Source: Epiperipatus broadwayi (Eukaryota > Onychophora > Udeonychophora > Euonychophora > Peripatidae). From it: DNA of 64,000 nt. The stretch's first letter is position 1; each line of letters starts with the position of its first letter. Positions 24,470 to 35,639 of the stretch are shown here, piece after piece. A model generated the notes under the pieces. That model searched no databases. It was not told the DNA's origin and saw nothing but the letters and a program-made list of their open reading frames with translations. The translations under genes and the position numbers were made by a program. The stretch spans positions 248,001-312,000 of the forward strand of contig JAQFVV010006636.1 of the NCBI GenBank assembly GCA_028023455.1. Direction: 5' to 3'.

Positions 24470-24720
24470 AGGCTTTTTCATACTTTCACTCCAATATGTA
24501 ATATTTAGAGAGTTTGAACTCAGACTTTCACATGACCCTCAACTATTCACACTATCTCATACTACTGATACACCTGATCACACACATGTCGAAAAGATAA
24601 ATAATCACTAATATACATATTTCATGCTAAACCAGCATTTGTCAGTTGGTCCAGATTATCATCTCCTCACATATATACAATCAATGCTCAGCTAAAGCCT
24701 GTACTGTAGAGAAAATAAAT
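24470..24720 (-). mobile_element. Family A hammerhead element, decayed copy
   Basis: The minus strand carries the outer helix I AUAAUC/GAUUAU, then CUGACAA where CUGAUGA is expected (24639-24645), stem II AUGCU...AGCAU, and GAAA (24620-24623). The tail near 24500-24550 carries GTTTGAACT-like and CATGTG blocks shared with other copies. G8 to A makes activity unlikely. Confidence 0.65.
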
Positions 24721-24892
24721 CATATATTCAAATATAGTGCTGTAAGGTTTGCCCATCTCTTGTATATGTTTGTAAATGGATTATGGCTGTTAATAATTTC
24801 AATATCTTTTTTTTATTATTATTTTTTTAGATTAATAAAATCTGTTTCCAATAGATTATTTAATTTATATAATGGTTTTCAATAAGAAAATA

Positions 24893-25280
24893 CTACTGGA
24901 AGGAGCAATTGACTAAAAATATAATAAACTGTCAAATATTCATGAATTAATTTAGTCTAGGGAAATATGAATACCAAATGAGTGTTTGTGTATATGTTGG
25001 AGTGATTATAAGATTCTTATTTTTTATTAACTAATTTATAATAGTCACAAATAACGATCAGTTTCAGACACATAAAGGAAAATCCAGACATGTTTTTTGA
25101 TCATTGTTTATGATTATTATAAATTAGTTAATAAAAAATAACAATTGTATAGTCACTTCACTATGTATGTGGTCACTCATTGGGTATTCATATTCTCCTA
25201 CAGTAAATTAATCATGAATATTTTAGATTTTATTATATTTTTCAACATTTCCGGTAGTAATTTTTTTTTTGGAGGGGGGG
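24893..25280. mobile_element. Inverted-repeat element, arms about 160 bp
   Basis: Arms at about 24893-25053 and 25108-25275 are inverted copies, with TTTTTTATTAACTAATTTAT as the inner part and TACTACTGGAA at the outer end. One-arm relatives lie at 29.60-29.78 kb and 43.40-43.46 kb (shared CACCATGTACATGG-type block). Non-coding. Confidence 0.65.
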
Positions 25281-25299
25281 GGAGCAGTCTGGAATAATC

Positions 25300-26020
25300 T
25301 CGATCAAAACAAACAGGGATTGAAACAAGTTCAGGGTAAAATATACTTTTTATTAGCATTTGGAATAAAAAAATTAGCTATTAAAATATAAAATAATAAA
25401 TAATTCTTGGCTGGATAAGAATTAATATTTTGTTGAAAAAAATAAAAACAATAAATAACTCTGTAAGTGTTAATTAATATTTCTGTGGTTTAATTTTCAG
25501 TACACCACAGACATTTTTGGTTGTATGTTTATGAGTACATCCCTTTACAAGATGTTGAAAGGGATAAAAGTTAGTCCCTATTTTGAGTGAAAATTACACT
25601 ACAGAAAAATTATTCATTATTAAATAATCTTTAGTCTAATGAATGACTAATAAAAATTATTAATATTATATGTGTCTTTAAACAGAGATAAAGATAACAG
25701 TAGTCAAATAAAATAAATTAAGGCATTAAAAATGAATTATAGTCCAGTATTAGAGAGAGTGGCTACATGGTGGAAAGAGGGGTGAACATTCTAATTGTCA
25801 AATAAATAAAGTAAGAAAAAAAAGTTTATATATGGTTTTTTTATATGTTGATATATTTTGGTTTTGAATAAAAAAAAAAATAAATAAAGGGGGGGGGGGG
25901 GGGAGTATATTATTCTTATAAAAAAGTTAGCAACTAATTTTATTATAATCTTTTATAATGAGATTTTATTTTATATAGCGCTGTTTTTTATGTAATAGTA
26001 ATATTAGCGATTAAGCCAAT
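25300..26020. other. AT-rich stretch ending in a TATATAGCGC motif
   Basis: No gene seen. At 25972-25985 TTTATATAGCGCTG matches the outer end of the hairpin elements at 31.8-32.06, 41.75-41.85 and 63.8 kb, with AATGCGCATG following as at 31.84 kb, so a fragment of that MITE family probably starts here. Confidence 0.4.
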
Positions 26021-26335
26021 GCGCATGTACATTGCTAATCGCGATAGAGTAGGGGGTGGGGGGTGGTGTGGTGTCCCCATAATCCAATTATATAATAAAG
26101 AAGTATTATTCCCCTTTTTTTTATTTTTTAGTAGGTGGCTCCCTCCCTTTTTTATATGTATTATTATTGTTTTTTATGGGGGTGAGTTATTTTGCCATAT
26201 GGGGAGGGGTGGCCTCGGGCCTGGGGCCTTCTCAATTTTGATTGGAGGGGTGGTGGGGGGGGGGGGGGGGTAGATAATATTTTAATTAATATGATTAGTG
26301 GGGGATATTAAGAGGGGGGGGGGGGGGGGTAATAT
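25890..26335. repeat. G-run island in AT-rich DNA
   Basis: Runs of 15 or more G occur near 25890-25905, 26250-26270 and 26315-26332, with GGGGTGGGG-type clusters between 26050 and 26275. A related run lies at 25272. All are on the plus strand. The open frame at 26019-26273 is a by-product of the biased composition (poly-Gly end). The region could form G-quadruplexes, and exact run lengths may be unreliable. Confidence 0.7.
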
Positions 26336-26852
26336 TACTATTATAATCTTTTATGTATGATTACCAGATCTAACAAGAAAATGGAAACTCACTGAAGTGA
26401 AAATGAGACTCATACTAATGAGTTTATGAACACAATCATAAACATATTTGCAGAAATTAGAAAAGAAATAATGGATAAATGGAAGATCTTAAAACCCAAA
26501 ATAAAGAAATGAAAGACCTAATGGAAGAACTTAAAACATGAAAAAAAAACAGAGTAATGAACTGTTAGAACAAATGAAACATTTTTTATAGGTGTAAAAG
26601 TTGATAGAATCCAGCTAATAAAGGAAATTAGAAAAAATAATAAAGCTGTTGTGGCAGATAAGCAAATAGATAAAGCTAATTATGATATAATTTCAGAAGC
26701 GCAAGGGTTAGATATTACACCTAAGATAAATAAAACAGATAAAATTAATGATAAATGCTAGAGTGCATTAATTAAAGATGATCATGATGTTGATAGTGTA
26801 AGGTTAGAGTTAACATGCAAGCCTTGAATGGTAATGGGAGCGTTATAACTTA

Positions 26853-27565
26853 TGTTGTATTTTTATATTGGACTATTTCCACTATATAATATGTGTACCT
26901 GAATGTCTTTAAAAAAATTTAATTTTATTTAAATATTCCTAATGCATTCAACTATTAGTAATAGCACATTAAACAGGTTAGTATATGCATATTTTGAGAG
27001 ATATCATTCTCCCCTCTTCTTAAGGTGTTGCTGGCCGGACCAGTGACAGTATTAGCATGGGATTCGAACCAGGCTCCTTAATTTTTGAGTATTGAATTTT
27101 AAAGTAATGCTATTCACATGACAATGGCAAAAAATCCCATAAGCCATTATAGGGTGACTATACATAATGTATGTAAACCAGTAATCAACTTTGCCTTTAG
27201 GACAAAGTGGAGAAATCAGATAAGTATATGAAATTACTAAAGACTTTTGCCTTTGGGGGGATGGCTCAGTTGGTTAGAGCATTACCTTAAAATCAAATAC
27301 TCAAAAATCTATGCACCCAGGTTCGAATCCCATGTTAGTACTGTCACTGGTCAGGCCAGGAACACCAGACGAAGAGAGGAGAATAATACCTCTCAAAATA
27401 TTGTGCATATACTAACCTGTTTGATATGCTATTACTAACCGTTGAATGTATTTGGAATATTTAAATAAAGTTCAATTTTTCTAAAGACATTAAATACACA
27501 TATTAGATGATGGAAATAGACCAATATAAAAATACAACTAGAACATCACAAACTTTCAGGAAAAC
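26853..27565. mobile_element. Composite of two inverted SINE-2 copies with duplicated target
   Basis: A minus-strand copy (26865-27112) and a plus-strand copy (27254-27535) face each other. Outer ends are inverted: GTATTTTTATATTGGACTAT and complement. Immediately outside lie TTATAACTTATGT (left) and TTATGACTTAGGT (right), a likely 13-bp target-site duplication with two differences. This implies one insertion of the whole composite. About 140 bp of unrelated DNA lies between the two copies. Confidence 0.65.
27254..27400 (+). mobile_element. SINE-2, tRNA-derived head
   Basis: GGGGGGATGGCTCAGTTGG starts with a good A box (TGGCTCAGTTGG) and GGTTCGAATCCC is a perfect B box about 70 bp later, with a swollen anticodon-arm region. 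The body continues with ACTGTCACTGGTCAG. Mismatches in the arms and the SINE body argue against a functional tRNA. The inverted partner keeps only the B-box half. Confidence 0.8.
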
Positions 27566-28029
27566 ATTATGACTTAGGTGTTTGAAAGTACAAAATAAAA
27601 CATAAATGAAAGCAAGTGTGAAGAAATATTAATTTGGAAAATGAATTATGTTAAATGATTAAGAAGGTCATTTTAATAGAATTAAATATAAGTGCTATAC
27701 TTGGTAGAGTGTATAAAAGAACTATAAGGAAACCACAAAAATTAAGTTATAGAATTTGAAAAGATAAGTCAAGGCAATAAATTATTCTAGACAGAGTGTC
27801 TAATAAAATATTAAATTTAAAAACTTATTATATAAAAGCAAAACATAGAGCCAGCAAGCAGAAAATTCATTTTTTTCTAGAAATGAATCAAAGGTACCAT
27901 GTAGTAAATAAAAAAATTATTCAGGTCATACAGAATGAGGGTCTGCATATTAATAAAAAATATTTAGAAAAAGTTCAAGTTTCATCTTTACATGATTAAG
28001 AATGGCCCCTTAGTTGTTGACTTGGGTTT

Positions 28030-28475
28030 TGTTAATAAGATATATCATATAGAAAAATGGAAAATTAAATATGAAGTATAAATTACAAAGATAAACAAAT
28101 TGAAAATGACTAACATAAAATTTAAACAAAAATTAATTCCATGAGTTCGTTGAAGTTTATTCATATTGCATAGTATATTCATTGTCCACGAGGAATTTCT
28201 TTGTCTATCCCAGCATTGTGAGAGGATAATCAGATGCAATAGATAATGACAAATGAATTTATATAAAAATATAAGTATACCAAGTATGATAAAGTTTAAA
28301 AATCATAACAGGGACAAAAAAGTCACATTTTGTTTATTATATTTGTATTAGATTGTAAGTCTGACTTTTAAAGATGTGTGGCTAAGCATGATATTATTTT
28401 AACAAAAAAAAATAGAGTAAAAATAAAATCGATTAATGTTCATGGCAAATCAACTTTATTTTATTCCTAAATGGA
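28030..28475. other. AT-rich stretch, nothing recognised
   Basis: No repeat partner, tRNA box or coding-like segment was supported. Confidence 0.4.
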
Positions 28476-28479
28476 GGAG

Positions 28480-28690
28480 ATGCAGAGTTTACATGTCTGT
28501 CTGAAACTATCCTAGTGCCTCACTGAGAAATGCCAAAGCATGAAACCATTGGTCTGTCATTTGGGTGTGGTTTTTGATAGAGATATTTTAAATGCTTTCC
28601 CTTGTTAAGCATTTATCACAAAGCTTGTTGAGCAACTAGCAAAGCTCTTTGTTTATAAAAGTCATGTATGTAAAATAAATTATTAAGAAA
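28480..28690 (+). mobile_element. Family B fragment with decayed hammerhead
   Basis: CCTAGTGCCTCACTGAGAAA through GTTAAGCATTTATC and AAGCTTGTTGAGCAA parallels the right arm end at 20.25-20.35 kb. The ribozyme reads CUGAGAA (28523-28529), stem II AUGC(CAAA)GCAU, GAAA (28542-28545) and GUC (28552-28554). Stem II is stronger than in the 20.25-kb copy but A replaces the conserved G8. Confidence 0.65.
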
Positions 28691-28699
28691 TTAAAAATA

Positions 28700-30060
28700 A
28701 TAATAATTGTAAAAAAATAAAAATTTATTGAAATTGTTTATTGTAAAATAAAATTGACAGTTGTTTTTACCAGGTTGCTATGGAAATCAGTGGCAAAACT
28801 CTTTATTTGTCTACTTTTTCAAACAAAAAGTGTATAAAACGTCACTTCTTCTATGTGCTGCCTGGATAATGGAAGCTAAAAAGCTTTTAATGCTTATTTA
28901 TGTGGTTATAATGCAGTTATTGAGGTAAGACTTCACAGTGCCTCACCCTGAAATCTCCACTGATTAGCTTATTATGGAGTTGTAAATATAAAAAAAATGC
29001 CTTTGTTATCAACAATGACTCTACCAGTCTAGTAATTGATTGTGGACATTAAATTACATGATACCTGATCCTGATCCTTGATTACATAAGGATACCTGCC
29101 ATCCAATTATCTGTTTGCAAAATAAAAATACTCTAGCATAAATAGATTGATAAATTAGGTAGATTCAATACCCTAAATCACAAAGAAGAAAGCTTAATGG
29201 AAATAAACCATGAATAAATTGAAAATATTAGATAAATATTCTTATGACCATACATATATCTTGATTCAAAATTCTTTCAATGTGAAAAAGAACTGAGCTC
29301 AGTTAGATATAATATAGGTAACACAATAAAACACATGTAAAACTTTTATGGACTGTTATAAATAAAAGGTATTTTGTCTTGCATGTTCTCTATACTAGTA
29401 TACTGATGTAAATATGTAAATATAAATTATATTATATCTGTTAATTAACATTAGTGTAGTTATTAATAGTTTTGTTGGTATCCAAATTCCAAGTAGATTA
29501 TTTTCTTTCATCTTATAATTATATCTTAAATGTGAAAAGGATAATGACCAGGAAACATTACTGGATCTGCATAAAGATTTATTCTTTAGGTGGGTCCAAT
29601 CTCATCATTATCCACGACTATTATAAATTATTTATTTAAAAATAAAAATTGTATAGTCACTCCACTGTGTACGCAGCCACCCATTTGGTCTCGTAATCCC
29701 CTAGACTAAAATATTTTGTAAAAATTTTACATTTTATTATATTTTTACCCAACTGTTATTACCAGTAGTAATTTTCTATATTGGAAAGCTGTCCCAATAT
29801 CTTACATTTATTTGTATCCTTGCCAAAATGTACATGGTTGTGGGTGATATATGATAATATAGGTGTAGAATTACTCAAAGTAAATTGGGGTTGATTAAAC
29901 TTTATTGAGATCTTTGATTTTAAAATTGATTTATAATAGAATAAATCTGATTCTTATGAATCTTTCAACTCTTAATTACATTTCAAATGATATGTTATTT
30001 TTTTTGCCATGAATTATAGTGACCAGATATTCTTAAATTTTGTTTGCAAATTTATTTAAT
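28700..30060. other. AT-rich stretch with one arm of the 24.9-kb inverted-repeat family
   Basis: At about 29615-29785, AAAAATTGTATAGTCACTCC, the CCATTTGGT block and TTTTATTATATTTTT match the right arm at 25.13-25.28 kb in the same orientation. The remainder shows nothing recognisable. Confidence 0.5.
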
Positions 30061-30065
30061 TTTAG

Positions 30066-30335
30066 AATACATAGGGTGTAGTAGATTGGAGCCTGTCAAT
30101 TAAAGTAGGAAGATTGTCTATCTTAATATATATCTGAGCACTTATAGTATATATGTGTGGGAGATGATAATCTGGACCAACTGATGATTGCTGGTTTAGC
30201 ATGAAATACGTATATTGGTGATTATTTATCTTTTCAGCATATAAGTGCTTGAGTGTATCAGTGTTATTAGATAGAGTGGAGAGTGATGGGTCATCTGAAA
30301 GTCTGTGCTCATATATCCTATATTACATATATAGA
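30066..30335 (+). mobile_element. Family A hammerhead element, single unit
   Basis: Blocks GTAGATTGGAGCCTGTC, CTGAGCACTTATAGTATATA, the ribozyme (30177-30218) and TGTTATTAGATAGAGTGGAG are in the family order. It is a close relative of the copy at 21.25 kb. Only one unit is present. Confidence 0.7.
30165..30224 (+). ncRNA. Type I hammerhead ribozyme motif (family A)
   Basis: Outer helix I AUAAUC pairs with GAUUAU over 6 bp, inner CCAA (30177-30180) with UUGG (30215-30218). CUGAUGA is at 30181-30187, stem II UGCU/AGCA with a wobble, GAAA at 30203-30206. Helix III AUAC/GUAU has no loop, and residue 17 is A (30214). All core bases are present, but the normal closing pair of stem II is a U-U mismatch. 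Predicted cut after 30214. Confidence 0.82.
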
Positions 30336-30630
30336 CACACAGGTATATAATAAGTCTGTGTTTCAGTTATTATAAATAATAGTTATATAATTTCTGCTCA
30401 GGGGTCTACCAGTAAAATAATAATGATCACATATTATTTACATATTACAGACTACTTCACATGGATATAATCAATAACCCAAATCAGCTCATGTTTTAGG
30501 TGAGATACTATTAAGAAATAAGGAATAAATATCTAATTATAAAATTGTGTAAATATTTCTTATTATTCAAGTGTACAAAATAAATATTGGATTTTATTTC
30601 TTTTAATGCAAACCGTTTTAATACACAAAC

Positions 30631-30737
30631 ATTTTTTTTTTTTAAGTGTCGTAGCATCGGCCGGGACGCGAACCCGCAACCCGGGCAACTGCCTGCAAGT
30701 GCGAGGCAGTCGCGCTGACCTCTCGACCACCAATGAA
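30631..30737 (-). mobile_element. SINE-1 copy with poly-A tail
   Basis: On the minus strand GGTGGTCGAGAGGTCAGCGC (A-box region) leads to GGGTTCGCGTCCCGG (B box), CCGATGCTACGAC and a 3' A-tract (T run at 30631-30643). This copy is the most GC-rich of the family and has an extra GGGTTGC insertion before the B box. Confidence 0.85.
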
Positions 30738-30954
30738 AGACTACACAAACATTTCTTCAATCAAGAACAATATCAGATAACACACAATTAATATTGTTCT
30801 AAATGAAATACCAATTAATTATCACAATTTGGCAATATAACCTCTCTTAAAAAATAATCTAAATTAATAGTCCATAAGTTGCATATACATTTTTAATTGT
30901 CATCTGAAAGAGATTAAAAGGATTTGCATTAATTCCATTTGCTCCTATGTGCAT

Positions 30955-31540
30955 TTTTATAAATATATTAAATAACCTCAATACTACCACATATTTTTAA
31001 AATTCATATAAATAAAGATACAATAAAATATAAATGACTCACAAGATGCCTTTTGCCTTGAAGAAGGACTTATCAGTTGGACTAGGTTACCATCTTTTAT
31101 GTATGTCTCTAGGATATGAAAAATGTTTATCTATATTAAATAATTACATTTTGAATTACAAGTATCAAACTAATTCAAGCCACATCTTTGACATTATGCA
31201 CTTTAGATAAATATAGTAATGATTATTACTAATCATTTACTAAACTAGAGATTGCCTCTATCACAGATGTAAATTTTAAAACTCAATTAAAGATTAATAT
31301 ATCTGATTTTTTTAAAGTTAAACACACAAACACATGGAGTTATTTACATTTCCTTTTCCCCACTTGTAATATCTTTATAAATATATTAAATAACCTTAAT
31401 ACTGTCACATGTTCTTTTAAATTCATATAAATAAAGATACAGTAAAAGATAAATGACCCCCAAAATTCATTTCATGCTGAACCAGCACTCATCAGTTGCA
31501 CCAGGTCACCATCTTTTATATATATAAAATGTTTATCAAT
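30955..31540 (-). mobile_element. Family A hammerhead tandem dimer
   Basis: Two units in the same orientation, with ribozyme regions about 419 bp apart (core complements at 31070-31076 and 31489-31495). The unit matches 4.16-4.56 kb, including CAGATGTAAATTT, AATATATCTGATTTTTT and TTTAAATTCATATAAATAAA. An inverted partial copy of 31.15-31.31 kb follows at 31548-31722. The proximal unit's ribozyme is decayed (CUGAUAA, AAAA). Confidence 0.75.
31463..31500 (-). ncRNA. Type I hammerhead motif (family A, distal unit of dimer)
   Basis: The minus strand has CUGAUGA (31489-31495), stem II GUGCU/AGCAU with four pairs plus wobble, GAAA (31470-31473), helix III AU(GA)AU, U17 and UUG pairing with CAA. 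Outer helix UGACC/GGUCA is the same as in the 4.49-kb copy. U at position 17 is allowed but not the best. Confidence 0.75.
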
Positions 31541-31547
31541 GTGTGTG

Positions 31548-31722
31548 CTTAATTAAAAAATATCAGATATATTACTCTCTAATTGAGTTTTAAAGTTTAT
31601 TAAAGACAATCTCTAGTTTAGTAAACGATTATTAATAATTATTACCGTATTTATCTAAAGTGGATGATGTCAATAATAAGGCTTGAGTTTGTTTGATTCT
31701 TGACATTCAAAATGTAATTGTG
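31548..31722 (+). repeat. Inverted partial copy of the family A body
   Basis: ATATCAGATATATTA, GACAATCTCTAGTTTAGTAAA and ATTTATCTAAAGTG are the complement of 31.19-31.31 kb, making a foldback with the preceding dimer. No ribozyme core is included. Confidence 0.65.
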
Positions 31723-31809
31723 TGTACTTTTATTTATTTTGCTATTGTTTTCTTTTAAATAAAATTCATATATTATTAATAATAAAAAAACTGTTATAAT
31801 AAACATCAA

Positions 31810-32060
31810 ATATTTAAAACAGCATTACGCTGTTGCACATGCGTTTTGAAGATTTTAACTATAAATGAATGAATACTAACACTCAACCACATGATAAAGT
31901 CTTTGGAAATGATAGAATGGCTATCTTTTCCAAAGACTTTATCATGTGGTTGAGTGTTAGTATTCATTCATTTATAGTTAAAATCTTCAAAGCCATGTGC
32001 AACAGCGTAATGCTGTTTTAAATATTACAGTTTACAAACATCGCGCTATATAAAAATGAT
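31810..32060. mobile_element. Hairpin MITE, near-perfect arms of about 105 bp
   Basis: Arms at 31810-31915 and 31920-32026 are almost identical inverted copies (ACTCAACCACATGATAAAGT and complement) with a loop of a few bases. It is followed by CATCGCGCTATATAAAA, the end motif shared with 25.97, 41.82 and 63.80 kb. The TAAAGTCTTTG block also occurs in the elements at 6.4 and 63.9 kb. No ORF. Confidence 0.8.
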
Positions 32061-32630
32061 TTATTTACATACATTTAATAAACATCAAAATAAAAAAACT
32101 GTTACATTTTTTCTTATCGTATTGCAATTCATTATTTCTTATACTAATGCAAATAAAAATATAGTTAACTTATTAAATTATAAAACAATACAATAAAAAA
32201 GGGCAAACGTAAATATATTAAACTTTCCTGATAATTTAATAACCCTATACCCTGCATCCTCAAAAGAATACTATCTTCTAAACAAAATTTTCACTAAATT
32301 GATAGATTTCTGTAATTGATAAAATATTATTATAATAATTAACAATGAAAAGATTTTGTAATTTTTTCGGTAAAAGTTTTAATATATTATTTGGGGCATG
32401 ATGGATTACGTTAATTTCCACAAACAAATTTATAATTAATTATTTAGGATACTGACATATTTTTCTTTTTCCCGACTATCATTTTTGACAAACAACAACT
32501 GTCACTATATGATTTCGTGCAAATAATGGACAAGCAAATATATCACAACGCAATTAATCCTTGATAAGCCATTTGCAAAGTATTTCTCTCTGTTTTTCTC
32601 TCACATTTTGATAAAAATGATTAATATTTG
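32060..32630. other. AT-rich stretch upstream of the Merlin relic
   Basis: No clear terminal inverted repeat for the downstream transposase relic could be picked out here. Confidence 0.4.
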
Positions 32631-32639
32631 AGACCCGCC

Positions 32640-33470
32640 TTCTGTGGAACAGAATGCAGTGAAATATTTTCAATGTTATGGGATGCTGGAAGATGGATAA
32701 ACAATGTGATGCTCATGAAAAGTGTGACAAGCAAATATCCATTTGAAAAGGACTTGGTTTATAGGATGCAAAATTACATTTGTGACTGCACTTAGATTCA
32801 TTTACAGCTGCTCCAGAGAATTAATATCTGTTTATTGAAGAAAAGAACAGTTGGATTTGACTGTCAAGACAGAGCTTGATTGGAACAATTACAAAGAAAA
32901 GTTTGCACATATAACCTTTTATATAGAGGTTTGAAAAAAATTGAAGGAACCTAAAAAAATTGTAGAAATCAATAAAGGCCTTTTTACAAGGCACAAAAAC
33001 CAAATAGAAAGAATATTTCCAGAGCTGTGGATGTTTGGTGGATTGTGCAGGCAGACCGAGTGCTTCATTGTAAGAGTTCTAGCTAGAACAACAGATACTC
33101 TTATGGAAGTATTAAAAGTTCTAGCTAGAACAACAGATACTCTTATGGAAGCTTTAAAAGTTCTAGCTAGAATAATAGATACTCTTATAGAAGCATTAAA
33201 AGAAAATATAGATCTACATTGTGTTTACTTTCTTGAAAAGTCTATAAAGATGGTGAATTAAGAGCTACAGGATTTGATCATTTCAATGTTAATCACTAAT
33301 ATAACTGTGTTGATACCAATGCTCCACATATGCAAAACATTGGATATGGCCAAATAGTGAAATAAAAAACTCTGTGGAACTGTAAGACATCACTTAGATT
33401 CATATTTAGGCAAATTTACATGGCACTGATTTCAAAAAGACAATGAATCATTTCTTACTATTTTGAATGC
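32640..33470 (+). pseudogene. Merlin / IS1595-like (DDE, ISXO2-type) transposase relic
   Basis: The frame at 32950-33250 encodes KKIVEINKGLFTRHKNQ, ELWMFGGLCRQTE and CFIVRVLARTTDTLMEALK. These match the VEIDES..RRK, QWVFGG, CF.VPV.DRTADTL pattern of Merlin/IS1595-family transposases; the D of VEID is replaced by N here. After a stop, another frame has TGFDHFNVNH, corresponding to the G(F/Y)xHxxVNH block, then VDTNAPHMQNI. Upstream, broken pieces (CDKQISI.KG, SRELISVY) match the zinc-binding and helix regions. Several stops and shifts make it non-functional. An internal triplication (33076-33201) is described separately. Confidence 0.75.
33076..33201 (+). repeat. 42-bp tandem triplication inside the transposase frame
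   Basis: Three consecutive 42-bp units start at 33076, 33118 and 33160, each encoding VLARTTDTLMEALK or a close variant. The family normally has this segment once. Unit 3 differs most (IIDTLIEALK). The frame is kept through all three. Confidence 0.95.
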
Positions 33471-33519
33471 CATTATGGATTTTTGACTACTAAAATAGCG
33501 CAAGTTTGGTAGCACTTTC

Positions 33520-35530
33520 ATGACGGGGGGGGGGGGATAAAGAATCTTATTTAGATAATTTTTAAAAGTATTTTTTTGTTTTCTTAAAATAATTGAAGTT
33601 TGCTATTATATGCTCATGTACTGGTTTTAATATAAAAGATTTAATTTAACAGATAACTTTCAATGCGTATTGAATAAAGAATGATATTCCTTGGAAAATC
33701 TTTTTGAATTTCAGCAACACATATTGAATATTTTTATTGTAACAAACAGATATTTTGATTTTATACTTCAGAAAATAAAAGTTTTTTAAAAATAAATAAA
33801 TAAATTTGTTTTAAAGTTCATATGAAAAACTCTTCTTCTGTTAACTCTTTTTCTTTTTAGAATTTTGTTAAGAAACCATTGCATGTTTAGTTTTTACAAA
33901 CTAATTACGTGAGCATGTTTTCCAGTGTAATTTTTCATTCATAAAATATGAAAGTTTGACAATTTTGTTTAAACAATTTTTAAAACTTGTTAAATCAAAA
34001 CGCATTAATGTTTAAAATCACTGTTTTATTTATTTTTTAATATTATAAATAACATTAATATTGAACTTAACCAAATATTGTGTTTATATGCACAATTTAA
34101 TTCTCAACTGCTTTTATACACAGAGCTTCCATACTATGAGTGGTTAAGAAAAAATGTGTGTATATATATATATGTTAAGAAATCAAAAGTGATTATCAGT
34201 TTATAATTATTTAAATATTTTGTTAATGTATGCGCTATATGGTAATAAACTTATTGTATAGTCATATTTGCTCTTCATTTACACTTGAGTATATGTAATT
34301 AAAAGGAATTTGAACTCAGTGTTTCAAACTCCCTACATCTATCCATTCCATGTGTAAAAATAGAAAAAAATTTCTATATCATCACGATGACAAGTATACA
34401 TATTCTCTCACAATATATATATATATATTAATAATAATTCTGTTACAGAAAACCATCAGTCATGTGATGAAAAGTTTGAGGATAAATGTCAACGAATCAC
34501 ATAACTCAAATAAATCCGTACACCTATTTTTTTCCAAACTTCATTTAGGTTAAAAATTTAGAAAATTATTTTAAAAAAAAAAAAAGATAAATTTTACTTA
34601 CTATATAATATATTTCCGACCAAATGCTTAAAGATCTGAATTCAAATGCAACGTCAGTAAATTGAGTCATGCGTAGATGAATTTGTTTATGGTTGTCACA
34701 TCATTTTTCAGTATTGCTTACAAAAAGTTGTGAATGAAAAAGACTTTACAGCTTTATGAAAGAATTTTATTTAAATCATCTTGAATTTGAGATTACAGCT
34801 TATTATCTGGAAATAATTTTCTGAAATGCTAGTCAAACTATTATTTATTATTCCTGAAATTACTTTTCAGTACCATAAAGTTAATTTGCGATGACCAAAT
34901 AAAATTATAACTATTATTAGTTTAATGTTTTGTACAATATATTAAGCAAACTTATTTATTTATATATTTACCTTCAGTTTCATGTCAGAATATATTTATT
35001 TCAAAGATTAATTATGAATCACACCAAAGGTCAAGTATCCTATTATTAAGAAAATTGACGGTTACAAACAAATTAAGAAAACTGTATTCTACTCATAGCC
35101 TGTTAAACATGCTATTTACTTTTTATACATTTGTTTAAAAATCTCTACAGAATCGTAAATAATCTTTTAACCTCTAAAAAGTAATAGTGTATATATATAT
35201 ATTCTTTTCAATCTTCTAAAAAAAAAAAAGATTATACTATTTCTGATATAAACAATATATCCACGTTTCACCATCGTTTGAAATAGAATTGATAATCAAA
35301 ATTGGAAACAGACAAATGGCTCTAAATATCTTATATTCATGTTTTGGAGGGAAAGTGAAAGGTGGGGTTAAGTTTTAAGTGTATTTTTGATTTTGAATTA
35401 AAATTTGTAAATAGTATCTGGAAATAATTATATTACTTTTTATTTTTCAAAATTCAATTCAAATATTTCGTACCGTAAACATTAGCGTAAACATTAGTAA
35501 GTAAAACAGTAATAAGTACAAAATATTCGT
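33520..35530. other. AT-rich stretch, nothing recognised
   Basis: A 13-bp G run lies at 33525-33537, and there are A-runs at 34570 and 35219. No supported gene, tRNA box or paired repeat. Confidence 0.45.
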
Positions 35531-35532
35531 CA

Positions 35533-35638
35533 AGCATTGGTGGCCGAGTGATCAGCAGAGTTGCCTTACAAGCAGTTGTCCTGGGTTAACGGGTTCGCTT
35601 CCCGGCCGATGTTTTGACACATGGAAAAAAAAAAAAAG
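35533..35638 (+). mobile_element. SINE-1 copy with poly-A tail
   Basis: CATTGGTGGCCGAGTGATCA (A box), GCCTTACAAGCAGTTG (anticodon-arm region), GGGTTCGCTTCCCGG (B box), CCGATGTTTTGACACATGG and an A tract of 13. It starts with CAAGCATTGG like the copy at 55.67 kb. A 7-bp insertion GTTAACG precedes the B box. Confidence 0.85.
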
Positions 35639-35639
35639 T

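Larger units (their letters stand above)
26341..28010 (+). pseudogene. Coding-like relic of unknown family, split by an insertion
   Basis: At 26595-26760 a frame reads EIRKNNKAVVADKQIDKANY and continues EAQGLDITPKIN before stops. At 27780-28000 a frame reads LNLKTYYIKAKHRASKQKIH and continues to LHINKKYLEKVQ. Lysine-rich codon texture differs from the surrounding low-complexity DNA. The two parts are separated by the composite SINE-2 insertion at 26853-27565 with a target-site-like duplication. I do not recognise the family; a retroelement ORF or retrocopy is possible. That both parts belong to one gene is inferred. Confidence 0.35.
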
